Below, piece by piece: positions 12,701-27,600 of a DNA stretch of 64,000 nt. Both the position numbers and the translations under genes were made by a program. The stretch is taken from NCBI RefSeq assembly GCF_910596095.1, contig NC_056534.1, forward strand, positions 8,804,990 to 8,868,989, in the 5' to 3' direction. Numbering within the stretch: position 1 is the first letter of the stretch; each line of letters begins with the position of its first letter. The DNA comes from Thunnus maccoyii. Taxonomy: Eukaryota > Chordata > Actinopteri > Scombriformes > Scombridae. The notes under the pieces were generated by a model. The model made no database searches. It was not told the origin of the DNA and saw only the letters and a list, made by a program, of their open reading frames with translations.

Positions 12701-15700
12701 CTTTGAGCACCACAAATTCCAATTCATGTCCATTGTGGATTGGATGGATATCTCAAAATGTAGGCAAATAAAACCAAAACTATCTGCATGGCTAGATGCC
12801 ACTAAGGCTAAAAGAGAAAATACATTTTTTTGTCATTTGGATGAACTGACCCTTTAAATTTCCAAGCTGCATCAAAAAACAGCTTCGTGTGTCAACGTTT
12901 GTTTGTATGTGTTAGGAAAAAAATATCAAACACCATCTTGTCATAACACTGTTGTGCAGTTTTAGTGCAGCAGCCCCGTTTCTGTTTCTTCCAGATTAGA
13001 TTAGTATTATTCTAAATGGGTTAGCCGGGCCCTACTCTGCAGTCCAGTCTCATTGCTTCTGCTGTGATCGGGACAGAATGGCCGCTTGCCATTTCCACCG
13101 TTCCCATAGTGACGGCAGTCCTATTTCCTCTCCCGGTGCTGCAGAGTGTGAAAGGCGAGGGTTTAACCCCAAATACGGTGGATCACTCCAGTGTATGTCA
13201 CACTGCAGTGGAGTGTGTGGTGACACAGATAGATTTTATAGTCACATTCATTGTAAACTGTGGAAATGGCAATCGGCCATTCTCTTCTCTTCTCTTCTCT
13301 TCTCTTCTCTTCTCTTCTCTTCTCTTCTCTTCTCTTCTCTTCTCTTCTCTTCTCTTCTCTTCTTCAGGATGGGAAGAAGGAGTTACAGTTACATAAGAAA
13401 GCCTTACAACAGTAGGTAACAGGGTCATAGTTAGATGTGTATGGACAGATAAGAGGTAAAGGAGTAAAGAAGAGTTAGTAAAATGGCGTAGAGGGAATGC
13501 GGATTGACTGTAGAGTAAATGGAAGAGATTTGGACTCTGATATTCCCTTTAGGAAGTCCACTCCAATCTTCAGGATTATCCCGACTCCTTGAGCAGCCTT
13601 CCAGAGGCTGCAGAGTCGGAATATGGGTCAGTCAGTGAAGTGTGTGTGTGTTTTTTTTGTGTGTCGTCTGTGTGTATGTGTCTATGAAATGACCCACTCA
13701 TAGTGGTCTGAGCTTCTTGTACATCAGAGATTACTTGACATGCACACACACACACTCTCGTCTGGCTAAACTAGCTGAGCTGTTCATGCAGATGATGACA
13801 TTATCCTCTCTTGCAGGCTCCCCGCAGACACTGTCACGAAGAGTCACCTAATTTCCATTGTGGTGAAACTTCCTCGGTTTTACTCATTATTTATGATTTA
13901 CATAATTACATTACCAGCCCACGATTTACAGTGTAATGGTAATGAATCAGCTACCAACAAAATACTTCACATATGTAAATAAAGGTAGAGTGGAGGAAAA
14001 CAAGCCCTTTGATGAACAAGGAACAACTGGGTATTTTGGAAGAATGGAGAAGTAAATTATACTTGTTAAGTCCACTATAAATACGTCGCTGTGCTCCATA
14101 AACGATTGATGAGTCCTAAACTATTTCAAAATTTGTACCCCTTTTCTTTGAGCTTCCTACATCATTTTAGAAATGTAACCCATCTACAGTATTTTATATA
14201 ACCCCTCCAGTTTTGACCGATTTTCCCAAATCCCCTTTCATTCCCTCATGGTAGAGTGCTCTATGCATCTGTTGTCAGTTAAGGGTACATCAACTGAGTC
14301 CTCGGTCAGAAGGAATACACGGACACTCTCGAGATTAAAGGGGACATGTAGATACATTTACAGGTCTATATTTTTTGCTGCTGGAATATCTTTGTATGAG
14401 ATACAGTTCAAAAAACTCCTTATGTATCTCATACTTGACCTTTATACAGCCTCTCAGTTCAGCCTCTGTCTGAATAAGGCCATTTTAGCTCCTGTCTCTT
14501 CAAGGCCCCCGTCCTGATAAGCTCACTCTGTTCTGGTTGGTTAGCCCCCAGCAGCTCTGGAGGCTATGTAAACAAACCATGCAACAAACTATAGTAGTAG
14601 GATTTCACTATTTTTTTCTCCTTCTTTACTCGAAATGTCAACTTCTTAAAGACATCCGACATGTTCGAGACGAAATTTGATCTGAAATCTGAGAGTGAAC
14701 AACGCAAACAACACATGGAACAACCTTAGCAACAAAGGCTACGGAACAGACGGCCGTTTATGCACAATAAACCAACGTCAGCTTGTCAGAAAGGTAGAAA
14801 AAAACTTTGCAAATGAAGCGTTCAGAGCAGGTTGACGCCCTGGCTTTTGACTTTCAGGCAGCATTTCTACATACATTCACCTCAAGTTTTGGAACTTTGA
14901 CCATGTTTAACATAGATATCTGACATCATAGTAGTATATAAATAACAGAAAGTCACAAAAAGCATAATATGTCCCCTTTAAGTTCAGTCTCCTTAATCAC
15001 TACCACAGACGGTCAAAGACATGAGCGCTCCAATAAGTTGGTATATTTGGGTTTATGTGTGTGTTTGTGTGTTCACATGGATGCACACAGGAATAAATCT
15101 GCATTACCGTGTTGACAGACATGTAGTCTCAATAATTTGCTCACTGAGCTTGCTACTGCTGTCCTGACAGAAGGAGAGCAGCAAGGAGCTGAATAACAAT
15201 ATACAAGGTGAAGGAAGAGTGCATTCTGTAGTTTTAAAACTACACAGTCTGCTGCAAAGATGATTTAGTCAGGGAGTTAATCAAATTTAGGTTTGTTTCT
15301 GAGTACTCTACCTGTCGATATCCAATACGAAAATACTTAGAGTATAATTTAATATTCCATTCCTCTAAAATGCCCAGTTGTTATTCCCTTGTTCCCTTGG
15401 TCTTGTTTTTTCCACAGTACATACCATTAGATACCAAGAGGAAATGTAAGTATTTAATTGGTACGTAATTTTTACACCTAAATTACACTCTAGATTAGTA
15501 AATCATACTGTTTCCTCATCCAGAACAGATAATGCAGTGGAGCTGCAGTCTCTTGGTGGAGCCTGCTTGGCCTTTGTGACCTCTGCCACGTGGGACAGCG
15601 CAGTATCAAAGCATTCTCTGCATTTAATTTCCCCTCCTCCTCAGAGAACAATGCAGGGAAGCTGACTCAGTTTTCTTCATGCTTCTGCTTCTCCTCACAT

Positions 15701-18009
15701 GCAGCTCAGAGAGTGTGGATGAATGAGCACCTCCGCTTGTAGCTAATGACTGAGTGGACTTCCGCCATCCACTGAAATATTAACTCTGAGCTTTTTTGAG
15801 TTCATTAGCACCGTCATGTCTCTCTCCTTCTATATTTTGAAAAGCTCACTGAGCCGTCCTCTCTCCGTCTGCAGAGAATGTTCCTGTGGAGTTGAGGGAG
15901 CCGCTTTACAAGGACCAGTATGAACAGGAGCACCTCAAGCCGGCCGTCTCCAAGCTGCTTCTCTCCCCGGAGATCTACTGCCGAGCTCAGGCCCTTCTGG
16001 CCCAGGCGCATGGGGTCTCTCAGCCAGCGTCGCAGGGGTCCCCGGCCGACAACTCAGCCCTGTTGCAGTTCCTCATTAAGAAAGGTTTCGCCCCAAAGAT
16101 CCAGGATGTAGACGTCACAGAAGAGGACCTCAGCTGCGTCCCCATCAAGACGGTGCGTGTGTGTTGGCGTGATGTGTGAGTGTGTCAAGGTGTGTGTGGT
16201 CTAGTGGTGAAAGGAAGTACTCTGATCTTTTACTCGAGCAAATACCACATTCAAAAAATACTAGATGATAAGTAAAGGAATAAGAAAACAAGTATTTGCA
16301 GTAAAATTAACTACAGTATCAAAAAAATGTGATGAAAAAAAAAGTTTAGCGTCATTGTCAGGTGAAAATGTTGCGTCTACTTTCGGGGATTTTCATGCTT
16401 TTGTTGACGTAAAGTAAAGACGTAGTAAGGACAGAGGGAACAAAAGAACGACAGAGAAAAGGAGGACAGGAAGAAGAGAGGGAGAAAAGTAGGAAAGAAG
16501 GAGAGACATAAGGAAATAAAGAAATGTCTGAAATGTAGTGAAAAAAAATAGCGATACTCACCGTATCCTGCGAGAAAGTCATGTGCTTAAATCGTCCCTC
16601 TTGTCCCTGATTGGTGCAGAATGCCCACCTCGCCCTGATTGATGCACTGATGTCACTGGCTGCTAAAGAGACAGTGGGCAGGGTGAAGATGGCGGCGGAG
16701 GCGGAGCAGATGGGTGTCGGCGCTCCGTGGGAGAACGCTCTGCTCTTCTGGGTCAACAGGGTGAGATCACATTGCCACGGCAACAGCGCCGATGATGTCA
16801 CTGTCAGTCGTTGCTTTGCTTTTCATTCACAAAATAGAGAAATTTAATTGAAGAACGGATTTAATGTTTTTAATCCCGACCTCATGAAAATGTTGTTTAC
16901 AGTCATTTATAATCATGTGAAACATAACATCACTGAACGCTGTTGTGCTGAAAATCGGGGCCTTCAGGAAGCAGGATGAATCTCCCCTGACTTTCCCAGA
17001 CATGTTTTTAATGGTTTCACCAAAAAACTGTCACAAAACAAGCTCTTCTGTCAGGTTCTACTGACTTCATTCTGAAAAGCTTTCTGTTTCTGGCATGCAT
17101 GTAGAGAGAATTAATCATTAAAACCTGATAGAAAACACCACTGTGATCTATTTTTAACACTAACTATACAGACATATCTGACAGAGCTGTGAACTTCCTG
17201 TTTTTTATAAAGGGGAAACATGCTTCGTTTTTAGATGTCAATGCTAAATATGGTAAAAATTCCAAAACTTAGGTAACCATTTGCAGCGTCACCTCTACTT
17301 CCCCATCAAACTGTCAGATTATTCACACATGCCCACAAATAGCCGTCCGTTTCGTAATCTTTGATGCTACGGTTATTTCTGTGGGCTGTTGATGTTGTTC
17401 ACTCACATATGTCATATCAGATTTCGGCCTGTTTCAGACAGAGGCTGAACTGAGGGGCTGCATGAAGAGCTAGTGTAAGATAAATAATGCGTTTTTGGAA
17501 CTGCAAATCATTCAAAGATATTCCAGTAGAGCCCCAGAATCTAAATATAGAGTTGTAAATGTGCATGACATGTCCCCTTTAAAAAAGAAAGAATCATTAT
17601 TTTTGCAGAAAACTATTGTCCCATTGCGCTGCACTAAAAAAAAAAACTTTCAACTCTTTCAAAGTAAAAACTGTTGGTGAAGTTATGCTATGAAAGATGA
17701 GAAACAATATTTTAAATAGGAAAAATTATAGATGAATGCTACTTGAATCTGACAGTAATTAAACACTATTATTTGTTCTTATATATTCTTAAAAATGTCA
17801 TTAATTTTATTCCTTTTTTCAGCCCATTAGAACTTCTTTCTTATAATTTTTAATTTATACTCCTTTGTATATACTGTATGTTCTAATCACTATTATCTTG
17901 GTACTATTTTCATTTATTTCATTTAGTACTGCAACTAATGATTATTTTCATTAAAGATTAATCTGCAGATTATTTTCTCAATAATTGATTAATAGATTTG
18001 TCTATAAAC

Positions 18010-18051
<42 letters not shown>

Positions 18052-18597
18052 AAAATGCCTTTTCCAATTGTCTACAGCCTAAGGTTATGTCTTCAGGTGT
18101 CTTGTTTTGTCTGATCAATAGTCCAAAATACAAAGATATTCAGTTTACTATCATGTATGACACAGAAAAGCTTCAAATTATCACATTTGAGAAGCTGCAA
18201 CCAGCAAATATTTGTGATTTATCCTTAAAAAACAAAAACTCTTTGCGGAGTGGTGCTGCATATTGTTTTACAAATTGTCATGTGTTTGATTGAGGTCTGT
18301 GTTTATAGGACAGGCTGTGGTGTGCGGTCAACACATCATATGTAGCCAAGTCAAAAATAGCCTTTTAATATTTTGTTCTTTAATGATGCGATGTGCCTTG
18401 AATTCATCTCTCACTCTCATGGACAACATTTAAATAAAGTTTGGGCTGATAAACAGTGAACTTGTCCTTTAACTATAGTTGTCTTGTCATTACAGCTGAA
18501 TCAGAAGTTGAGAGAAAGCACAGAAGACGAAGAGCCTCCCAAGCCGCAGACATGTACAGACATGCAGCCTGCTCAGGACACGGTACGAATACACACT

Positions 18598-18641
<44 letters not shown>

Positions 18642-21600
18642 CTTTGAAGTATGGCTACCTATCAACTGTCCCTCATGAAGCTGTGTTGCTAAAGCTAACA
18701 TCGACCTTGCTCTGCTTCTCTGTTTTCTCCCCCCTGGTTCGTCTCTGTCATGCCTTGCTCTCTGGCAGTGTCAATCCACCCGTTGGTACTGGAAACTAGT
18801 CCCCGTAAGTGTACTCTTCTTCTGTCTATCTTTCTTTCTCTCTCTGAGTCTGTCCATCCGCAACGGCTGACATTATTGTGCCTGCTGGAAATGTCACACG
18901 TACCTCTTATCTGTCCCGTCATGAAAAGTGCCTTTAATATCTGCTGACCTTTTTCAAATGACAAATAAGATGCCACTAATATGTTTTGTTATTGATTATT
19001 ATTATTAGCTGGTGATGTTTTGGACACTGAGGTGTTTCTGACTTAACATTCAATCATCAGTTTCATCTCAAACTGCCCAGATTATCAGAGCTGAGGGGGA
19101 GAAGGAGATGTTGGAGAGGAGGGAGGGAGGTGAAATTAATTCCTCGCTGATTATTAAATCAACACCCACCTTGTTTGTCCCCTTCCTCTCCTCCTCCTCC
19201 TCCTCCTCCTCCTCCCCTGCGGCTCCTCTCTCCCTGAGCAGTACCATGTGACTTTGTGGTGTGGCGGTTCCCATGATGACCGGCCCCCTTGTCATTTATG
19301 CTTGTTTCCCTCTCTCTGCCATCCCCCATCCAGCATGCTATCGCTTTTTGTTTGAAGGAGTCGGGGAATAAGCCGCCAGTGGTAACGTATAACACCTCGC
19401 TCTTCTCTCACCCTCATCCTCCACGTCTCCCGTAGCAACGCACCCGACTGACTGACCGACAGACCGACCAATCGCCACACCTGTCCCACGCTGTCGATGA
19501 CTGACTGACTAACTGACCGACTGCAAACTAATCACCACTCCAACCCCGAGGTTGGATGGATCCGTTAAAACTCATTAGCTTTTAACACTATTAATGCATT
19601 TTTATTTACTTTATTTACTGCTTTTCTTTGAAGTGTTTGTTACAAAGCCATGTTATAGGAGGCATAATAAGAGTGGATGTTACTCTCCGATACTGATCTT
19701 TGTCCTCCTGCAACAGGGCCGCGTAACGTCATTCAGCATAAAGTTGATGCACTTAGACATTTAGCATTTTGTTTTGTTTTGGATTCTCCTGGGTGTATTT
19801 TATCTCTTGTGCACATTTAAAAAAAAAAAAGCAATACAGTATGAGCACTTTTGTTTTTGTTGAGTTCACTTTTTCTTCTCTGATTACGTACGTCTTACCT
19901 GATCAGAAGCAAAAGCTCACGGTGTTGTCAGTGCCTGTTTCTGCTGCATGGACATCAGAAGGCAAAAGTCCTCATCCTCACTTAAAATCACTGACATTTT
20001 TTCTACCCATGGTTTTCTGTGCATTATTTGTTTTTATTTTTTCAGTTGTTGTATTTTGCGATGCCCTTTTCGAGCTTTGGACTGCACCTTCTGGTCGGTG
20101 TATGTGTGTGTTTATGTCTGCAAATGTTCATTAACTGAGGCATTACTGGTCTTGTGCTTTGTTTCTGTGGGATTTCCTCTCTTTGCAATTTCCTTGGAGT
20201 TTGGCTGGCTTCACAGTTTGACTCGACTGTGTTATTTCTTTGCTCAGCAGTTTTTGTCAGAGGGAGGGACAAACTTGGCTGGTTTTATGTTTCTGTTGCC
20301 ACTAACTCTTTCAATTCTTACTTATAACTTATACATAACCCCTTAAATCTATTCTCAAATCACTAATTTTTAAAAATCTCTTACGATCCCTCCTCTCTTT
20401 CCCTCGCCTGCCCGTTTACTGTTTCTGTTCTTTGCACAACTCTCCCTCTTTCCTCTCTCATTTTCCTCCTCCTCCCCTCTCTCTCTCTTCTCTAGATCCG
20501 CTATAGGAAGGACAAAGTGCAGTCTAAGCTGACTCCTACTTTCCCTCTGGTTTCCGCGGTCAAAGATCTGTCTAATGGCTGTGCTATAGCGGCTGTGTTG
20601 CACTACTACTGCCCCAGCTTGCTGCCTCTAGAGGGTACACACATGTATTCAGACATAAACACACAAGCATGCACGAACATATTGGATGATAAAATATTTA
20701 TATTTAGCTGATGCATGCTTCCAGACACCAAACAACTTCATTCAGAGAGAAAACTTAACCTTTTACAACATTTGTACAATCATTTTGACTCTAAATGAGC
20801 CTTAACATGATATTTTGGAATATACAGTACATGCATTATATGTTCTATTTTGTTGCTGCAATTCAGTGATTTGTCATTTATCAATGCATTTCACAAGTAT
20901 AAATAGCATTTGTTGTAATGTTTCTATTATTTCATAGCTACAGGCACACAAACATTACACATCTTATCTGCTTCTTCCAGATGTGTGTCTGAAGGACACC
21001 ATGTCAGTGGCCGACAGTCTCTACAACCTGCAGCTGATCAAAGAGTTTTGTGAGAGCAGTTTACAGAGCTGCTGCCCCCTCCCTGTGGAGGACCTTCTCT
21101 ATGCTCCACCGCTTCTGCATGTAAGCATTATGACCTTTTACGCAAGAAAGATTTTGTGTTGTCAGTCCACTGTTCATGCAGTGTCCTGGTGCTCTTTGGG
21201 ATGATGTCATTATTTTCATCTATTCTGACACTGTGAGTTGTCGCTGTTCTTTATAATCTGTCCACATGTGAGTCACCTCCATGGTAACCTAATATGTTTT
21301 TGTTTTTTTCTCCTCAGCTGAACATCATGAGCTTCATAGCTGAGCTGCTGGAATGGTTTGAGGTTAAGAAGCCTGATTTTGTCAAGCCAATACAACCCAT
21401 CGACCTCACAGGTCTGTGACTTACAGTTTGTTACTAAAAATATCCCTGTAATATTAGTGTGTTGGCTGTTTGAGTGTTTGATAAATAAATAATAAATTGA
21501 TGATCAGCTTCTGTAACTGCAGTGCTTCTGTGTCTTTCAGATGTCTCTGGATTACTGTACTGCACGAGTCCTGTCAGTGGGAACAGCAACAGGTACCAGC

Positions 21601-24600
21601 ATCCCAGTATTACAACCTGCACACACTTAAAATGTTGTCAAGGGGGGAAAACTCTGGCCTAAACCAGTATGAACCTGAACTACTGCAGCACTTAGACAGA
21701 TGGAATCAAACATGATCTGATCTAAGTACAGAGAATAAAGAAACATTAGAAGTAGAAGTCAGACAGGTGATCCAGACTCAGAATCAAAGCTGTAACACAC
21801 ACTATGCTGTGCAACATTACATTTGCTTTGATGAAGATTTGTGAATGAACAGCATTTTACTGTATTGTCCTGTTTCAGTGGTTCTCCTTCCTTCATCTTC
21901 AAACAACCTTTCGTGCCAATCTCCTCCCCAGTGTCACCAGGTGAGAAATGGATATTTGAATGGATTTAACCAAAAATGGACTTTTATAGACTCATTTGTT
22001 TTATCTATCTGTCTTTCCAGAAAACAAAAGTTGGACAAAGAAACAAATCAGGTAGTTACACTTAAAGCTGTATGTGATTTCTAACGTAAATGTTGTGTTG
22101 CATTCATATTTTATCTTAATTTTTTTAATCCTCTTACTTTGGCTCGTGTGGTTTCTGCTTTTTCACGCTTATCTCACACAACCCATCCATTTCTCCATCC
22201 CTCCATCCTAATCCACCTCTCTGCAGTCGTCCTCTGTCAGCAGTGACTTTCAGCATCCCATTTGGGCTGGACAGTGATGTTGATATTGTCATGGGCAACC
22301 CAATAGATTCTGTCTTTCGCTCTGTCAGCACTGACAGCCTCACCACCGGCATCCCTGCAGTGAGTTCACCAGTGAAATCAGCAGGGATGACTCGTGTCCC
22401 ATACAGCCCCCCAGAGGACCTCAGCCACCTGGTCAGTGCTTCTGCGCCATCGCAGCGGGCTTCCTGGGGCCCTTTCACACACACAGCGCCAATGGGGGAG
22501 CTGCCGACCATTGAGGAGGCGCTACAGGTGGTTCACACTCCTGGCAGCAAAGACCAAAAGAAGGGAAGGACACCAGAGAAAGGTGGAAGAGGGGCGTTGG
22601 GAGGAAGGCCAGAGCCCAGGTTGCGTCCAGAAGGAGCCCCCGCTGGTTTTTTCCTGCACTCCCCAGAGGAAGATAATCCTCAGCTCAGTAGTTCTGCTCC
22701 CTGCCGCTCTGGAGTCCTTTACCGACCCGTCGGAGGAGAAGTGGGTGATAATGAAAGGCAAGGAAGAGGAGAGAGGAGGGAAAGATCAGGACGGACCACT
22801 GATATGTCACGTGATGACGACTCTGTACTACGAGATGGCAGTGTTGACTCTTCTGAAGCATCGGATGATACACCTAGAAACGCCCCTGGTAATATTCGAC
22901 CCAGCAACGGTAGCCAGGGTAACCACAGCACCAGCAACAGTCCAGGCATGACAAGCTTTGCTGAACGACGAAACAACAGAAGAAGACACCCCGCTGCTCC
23001 TGGGGAAGATTCAGCCTCGGCTCCGACCCCAACAACCCCAGGAACTCCACATACACCCTCCACCCCAGCAGGGGCAGCAGGCCAGCAGGACAGCCCGGGT
23101 CTCAGAGGCCCTGAGCCAGGCTCCGAGGCCTGGGAGTTGGGGGCTCGTCTGGAGGAAAAACGCAAAAGCATTGAAGCCCAAAAAAGACGTATTGAAGCCA
23201 TCTTTGCCAAACATAGACAGAGGCTTGGAAAAAATGCTTTCCTTCAACTAAAAAGAGAGCAAGGAGAGGGAGGAGGGGAGGCAGCAGCTGAGGATAATCT
23301 CACGCTGGAGGAGCGCCTCACTCGCATGGAGGAGCAACTGAAACAGGAGGAGGAAAAAGAAAAGGAGAAAGAAAAAGATGGAGATAAGGAGAAAGAGAAG
23401 CCATCTGTTTCCAATCCTCCTCGGTTAGAGAAGCAGGTCACATTCTCTATTGACAGTAAGAAAGGGGCAGAGAAAGGAGCAGAAAAAGAGAAAGGAGGTG
23501 AGACTGTCATAGTGGAGTACAATGAAGTGGTGCAGAAACTGAGTGAAGCTCTGCAGTCACTACAGAAGGACATGCAGAAACTTACAGAACAGCAACAGCA
23601 GCTCATGAGCAACCAAAGACCCAGAAATACACCCAAAACTACTCCAAAAACAACACTTAGAAGTAACGCAAAAACACCACCCAGAACCCCTCCTCACACC
23701 CCAACAAAGACGCCACCTAGAACCCCGACCAAGACTCCTGCCAGGAGCACCAGTAAAGCTTGGATGATTTCTGCTGGTCCCAAATCTCCATCTGCCTCCT
23801 CTCCATCACGCCGTTCTCACATTCTCTCCTCGGCCACCTCCCCAAAAACTGTCATCTCTTCCTCCTGCCCAGCTCCTCGCACTAAGATCCACTCCTCCTC
23901 CACTCCCCGCAGCCCCAAAAATCACTCACGCACCCAACCTCATCCACGGCCTTCCGAACTCAAGTTCCCCCCTCTCAATCGTGTCTTGACACCAACCCAG
24001 AATGTGGACACCCTCCCCCACCTGCGGCGTGTGTCCCCCAGCAAGTGTCAAGTTCAGACCTCCTCGACCTTCCGCATCGGTGGGCCTCGAACTCCTCAGG
24101 GGTCTCCTCAGCCTACTCAGCAGCCACAGCCTGACGAGAACAACTCAGACACAGGTTCTAGTGAGACCCCCACCCAGTTCAACCTGGAGCTTGAGCAGGA
24201 GGACATAGATGTGGTAGGTGGGCTGGCAGGCCTGCCACAGCCCAGACAACTTCATCCTAGAGCCACTGGTGGCAGCAGCTCTGGTGCTCCTTCTGAGTGC
24301 TCATTTGAGAGCGAGACTTTGTCCCTTTCCGCTGCATACAGTGCAGGAGGTGAAGAAGGGAGAGGTGGAGATGCAGGGAAGCGGTGCAGCCTGATTGAGG
24401 TGTCACTGTCATCTCTTGGAGGGCCAGAGGGGGGCAGTGATGAACCAACAGATGAGGGGCAGGAGTTTTCCTCTGATTCTATGAGCGACCACACAGAATC
24501 TGCTGTGGAACCTGTTAGAGGACTCGCAGCTGAACCCATAGATCCCATGGAGCAGCTGGATCTGGCCTTACAAACTGTGAATTTGTCAGAACAACAAACT

Positions 24601-27600
24601 GAATCCAAAGAAGAAGAAGAGGCAAAACAGACTGAAACTTTGGAACCAAGTGAACAGCAACATGAGCTGGAGACCAGAGGAGGAATAGGATTCTTCTATC
24701 AGGTGAGTGTTTGCAAAAGAACATAGAGGAGGGTATGCAAGCACATGAATCCTGTCATGACAATTGATTGTGTGGATGTGTGATTTGTAGGAGGAAGTAC
24801 GTAGTGAGGGGGAGATGGCCCAACGAAGAGCATTGCTTTTGGAAAGACAGCAGAAGAGAAATGAGGAGCTGAAGAAGAGGAGACAATGGCATGAGCAAGA
24901 AAGGGAAAACAGGTAAAACAACTGCCAACAACAGTTTTTAGCATCCTTGATCAATACTTTGTAATGATTGAATTTGTCATCTCAGAAATCCCCATGTCAA
25001 AGTAACCTAATGTCTTCTGTTCTCAGACCAGGATCCTCAGACAAGAGAGTAGCCTCTCCCTCCAATACACCTCCCGCTGGAACCCCTTCCCCCACACCTC
25101 CCGCTACTCCAGTTCGTCGTGGAGATTTCACACGAGGGGAATATGCACGGCGGCAGCAGCTCAGGATCATGGATGACCTGGACAAAGTGCTGCGGCAGAA
25201 ATCAACCAATCATGGACGATCTTCCGTTAAGAAAACCCATTCCCGGCCTCGCAGCATGACCAGAGAGGAATCACAGCTGTCTCGGAGCCCAGCCAAGCAA
25301 ACAGCAGGTAAAGAGGTCAACTAATTAAATATGTCAAGTAGATGTTGGTAGATGCTTTCATTAACTAAGCTGCTTATATGTCTTTATGCTGTATGTCTAC
25401 AGCTTCTAAGCTGACCAAAGTCTACTCTCACTCCTCCCTCAACCTGGCAGCTACAGATGAGCCAGGAAACAGTGGTGGTGACCCCATTAAGAAAACCCAC
25501 AGGTATACTGCTGTAAAGCCTCTCGTCCTCTCTCTGGTTAATCATTTCTGTGCCTCTTTACTTTTATTTGTACAGTTTTTGGCAACAGTTGTAGCTGGGC
25601 TGTAAAGATAGCAATACTTCTTGAGCAGTTGTCCTTTTTGTCTTTCAAATTGTTTAGTCCACAGTGAAATATTTTACTAACTATTGGATTGAATGCTATG
25701 AAATTTGATAAAAATATTCATGGTCCCCAAACTGTGAAAGATGATTTTGGTGATACCCTAACTTCTTGACAGAACCACCAAGTCGAAATTTCCACTTGTC
25801 CAACACTTAATCAAGTAAGTGTCAGGATACGCTAAAATTAATTGCTTACATAACATGCTAATATGCTAAATGTTATCATAGTACACTCACAAGCTAATCA
25901 TTAGTCGGATGCTAATGCATATTGTAGTTACTGTGATTACAAGTTTCTGACTTGTAAATAGCGTTCATGTCAACCTCCAAGTTGTAATTAAGACTAGGAA
26001 ACTTTGAGTTTTCTGAAAGCTCTGATATGTCTGACTTGGCACTTCATAATACACAAGCTCCTGAAAACCAAGCAAACATGGACGCCACAGGTCAGCCAAA
26101 GTCTGTTGTTCATGTTAAACCCAAATTTAACTGATATAATGTAATTTTGTCAATGCACAGTATATTAAACTTTCATACAACCAACTCACTTAACCTACTG
26201 GAGTTGTTACGAATGCTCGCAAGTCTTTAACATGGGAATCTTTCCAGTCCTTCCCATCCAGCTGACATAGTGTGAACGCAGCAGAATGGGTATTATGCTA
26301 ACATGCTAAACATTACTAAATGTTAGACCATAGTTCAGCATTTTGGAAAATATGCTTATTTGCTTGATCACCAAGAAATTGTTATACCCTGTAACTCCCG
26401 CTACAACACCAAATTTTCATTTTTACAGTACTGTTTGTGTAGAGATTAAACAAACGAGACACATTGTGGTAATTACTGAGTTTTAGAGGTGCTGGTAGGT
26501 GTATTTTGGAACTTTGGAGAGAGGCAGGCTAGCTGTTTCCCCCTGCTTCCAGTGTTCATGCTATGATGTTAGCATATTAACATTTAGTAATAGTATTCAT
26601 GTCAACATGTTCACATGTTAGAATAACAAGCTATAATACTCCATTCTTCCAAGTATAACACAAACAAAGGGCTTTGAGATATGAAGAGAAGGCTCATTGG
26701 TTCATTGTTTGATTTCTGCCTGACAGCCGTCCTGATTCACCCTCTGGATGTGTGACACCGAGCAGGCTGGCAAATCAGAATGGAGAAAAGGACTGGGAGA
26801 CTGGTTCCAATGGAACCTCACCTGCCCCAGAATACACAGGTACAGTACAACACAGTGTAGTATCTGTCATTTAATGAGTTCTCATATACATTGCCAAAAT
26901 TCTTACAATTGTAGACATGGGTTTGCGTAAACAAGCATCCCTGTTTTTGCCTGTACAGGTCTAAAGCTCTTCAAAGAACCAAGCTTCAAGTCCAACAAAT
27001 TCATCATTCACAACGCTCTCTCTCGCTGCTGCCTGGCTGGAAAGGTCAACGAGACACAAAAGAACAAGATAGTTGAGGTATGGCATTAAATTTCTGCATA
27101 ATCTTTGTGTATTTTAGTATGAGCCACTTTGCTACCACACTTGCAAAATGCATGACATTAATAATTTAGGTCTTGGCATGAATTCTGCTACCTGTGCATT
27201 TTTAGGCACCAAACTAGGTTACTTGCATGTTTGAAGATCATAAAAGCAGATGAAAACTAAAACACAGGTTGTTCTTTCTTCAACCGCAGGAGATGGAGAA
27301 AAGTCCTGCCAACCACTTCCTCATCCTCTTCCGTGATTCCAGCTGCCAGTTTCGGGGCGTTTACACCATGAACCCAGAGTCCCAGGAGCTTGTACGTTTG
27401 GTTGGCATGGGCCCAAGGACAATTAGCTCCACCCAGGTGGAGTCCATCTACAAATACAGTTCAGACAGGAAGCAATTTAGTGCCATCCCCTCTAAAACCG
27501 TGGGCATGAGTGTGGACGCCTTCACCATCCCCAGCCACCTTTGGCACGGGGGAGGAGGAGCAGGAGGAGGAGGAAGCAGGAGGGCAAGCATTACTAAGAA

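Larger units (their letters stand above)
9901..15874. other. camsap3 intron 1 with several repeats
   Basis: This 6 kb intron separates the short first coding exon from the rest. It contains two copies of a GAGCTGCAAC-ended element (11696-12048, 12324-12519), a TTAA-flanked element (12570-12857), a long TCTCT pentanucleotide repeat (13280-13362) and a second TTAA-flanked element (14335-14981). I see no additional exon. Confidence 0.7.

Noticed and set aside
13064..13428. Open frames across the TCTCT repeat
   Set aside because: Pentanucleotide repeats stay open in several frames on both strands; no other evidence of coding.
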